Of a stretch of DNA of 64,000 nt, positions 63,349 through 64,000 are shown piece after piece. The stretch spans positions 124,001 through 188,000 of the forward strand of contig NZ_FZOR01000008.1 in assembly GCF_900188445.1 (NCBI RefSeq). Direction: 5' to 3'. This stretch comes from Actinomadura meyerae (GTDB taxonomy: Bacteria > Actinomycetota > Actinomycetes > Streptosporangiales > Streptosporangiaceae). The number at the start of each line of letters is the position of its first letter. The first letter of the stretch is position 1. Both the position numbers and the translations under genes were made by a program. The notes beneath the pieces were generated by a model. That model had not been told where the DNA came from, made no database searches, and was given only the letters and a program-made list of their open reading frames with translations.

Positions 63349-63720
63349 TTTCCTGTGTCCCGTGTTGCTCCAGTGGGCTGACCTGCGGAGAATCGGTCTC
63401 AGATCGGACTCGGTACGGTAAAGCTTGGCGGTCTAGACCGCTGTCGAGTTGCCTGTCCGGGTGGAGTTGAACGTACTATTCGGGCGATTTGTCCGGAGTG
63501 GCGTGCGGACGCGTGTGCCCCAGATGACGACGAGATCACAAGTCAGATACGGGTACTGGCGAAGCCCGCTTCACGGATGGACAGTCGTGCCCGAAGGACT
63601 ACGTTTCCCTTCAGCAAACGCGGCGTAACGGGCACGGGGGCAGCGGATGATCTCCGCGGCGTCCGGCCGGACGCCGGCGGCATGGCCGAACCAGTGGCCG
63701 AACGGTAGGAGGTATGGAGC
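63349..63720. other. Long gene-free leader of the terminal permease gene
   Basis: About 370 bases without a plausible gene. TTGCCT and TACTAT (about 63450-63480) are possible promoter elements but 19 bp apart. The end carries the ribosome-binding site AGGAGG just before the GTG at 63721. No hairpin array or known riboswitch recognised. Confidence 0.4.
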
Positions 63721-64000
63721 GTGGCCGCACCCATTGAGGTGACCGGGTCCGACACCGAGGCGCAGCCGGAATCGGTCCTCGTCGGTGTCGACAGCAAGAA
63801 GATCCAGGGACGCTCCCTCGGTCAGATCGCCTGGATGAGGCTCAAGCGCGACAAGGTCGCGCTGACCGGCGCCGTCGTGGTCATCCTGCTGATCCTGGTC
63901 GCGATCTTCGGCCCGTACTTCGTCCAGAACCCCCTGGCCTACCACCAGAACCTGATCGACCCGACCTACAACCGGCCGAAGACCGGCTTCTGGCACTCGG
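63721..64000 (+). CDS. Peptide ABC transporter permease (OppC/DppC type), start only
   Basis: The first 93 codons of an OppC/DppC-type permease cut by the window end. A hydrophilic N-terminus (SVLVGVDSKKIQGRSL) is followed by AWMRLKRDKVALTGAVVVIL, the usual entry to membrane helix 1 (about residues 47-68), then the extracytoplasmic QNPLAYHQNLIDPTYNRP segment. GTG at 63721 follows AGGAGGTATGGAGC. Probably part of a transport operon continuing to the right. Confidence 0.85.
   Translation, partial: MAAPIEVTGSDTEAQPESVLVGVDSKKIQGRSLGQIAWMRLKRDKVALTGAVVVILLILVAIFGPYFVQNPLAYHQNLIDPTYNRPKTGFWHS

Overview
The window is chromosomal DNA of a very GC-rich actinomycete. It encodes the mycothiol ligase MshC, an InhA-type enoyl reductase next to FabG, a fused isobutyryl-CoA mutase, an EphD-type hydrolase/dehydrogenase fusion, DUF3090, SCO1664-type and DUF3099 proteins, and uses many GTG starts after GGAGG sites. 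The best guess is Streptosporangiales/Thermomonosporaceae (Actinomadura-like); that placement is inference from gene content only.

Layout. 1-3.9 kb: a truncated phytoene-desaturase-like flavoprotein, EphD-like fusion and PF10118 hydrolase, all on the minus strand. 4.1-15.6 kb: selenium and formate-related genes (fdhD, tRNA-Sec, selD, a SelB-like factor) interleaved with fadD, prpE, an exporter and rtcB; selA and the formate dehydrogenase are not in the window. 15.6-17.3 kb: a small accessory islet (GntR regulator, a chimeric ATP-binding/methyltransferase ORF, a DivIVA-domain protein). 17.3-25.3 kb: monoglyceride-lipase-like hydrolase, moaA-mobA, an exporter, tryptophan dioxygenase with kynurenine monooxygenase, and a hydrolase. 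25.3-32.5 kb: MarR regulator divergent from icmF, a BtuF-like protein coupled to icmF, then an acyl-CoA dehydrogenase/SDR/TetR operon. 32.5-45.9 kb: VWA protein, a hairpin-rich intergenic region, DUF3099, dodecin, tldD-tldE, fabG-fabI, a secreted protein, a RecD2-like pseudo-helicase, an aldo-keto reductase and a beta-helix protein.

46.3-50.5 kb is a second accessory islet bounded by a 49-bp exact direct repeat that duplicates the 3' end of corA. It carries GNAT, XRE regulator, an orphan ORF, a VDxxWH-motif protein, an APH-family kinase and a 42-residue peptide, but no recombinase. Its left edge carries a 78-bp module that recurs, about 79% identical and without gaps, at the left edge of the 15.6-kb islet; this suggests both descend from one family of integrative elements. 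50.4-64 kb returns to conserved core genes: corA, phosphoglycerate-mutase-like, DUF3090, SCO1664-like, mshC, a receptor kinase, SpoU, PAC2, USP and HAD, interrupted by a peptide-permease pair and ending in a third permease cut by the window edge.

The most unusual items are the integrase-free islet and its shared border module; a SelB-like factor that lacks switch I and the catalytic His of the G domain; a RecD2-family protein with destroyed Walker motifs; a chimeric kinase/methyltransferase ORF; and a trio of tandem hairpins with the same ACGGGGG loop. Positions, motif matches and repeat identities were read by eye; family names come from recognition of motifs, not from searches.
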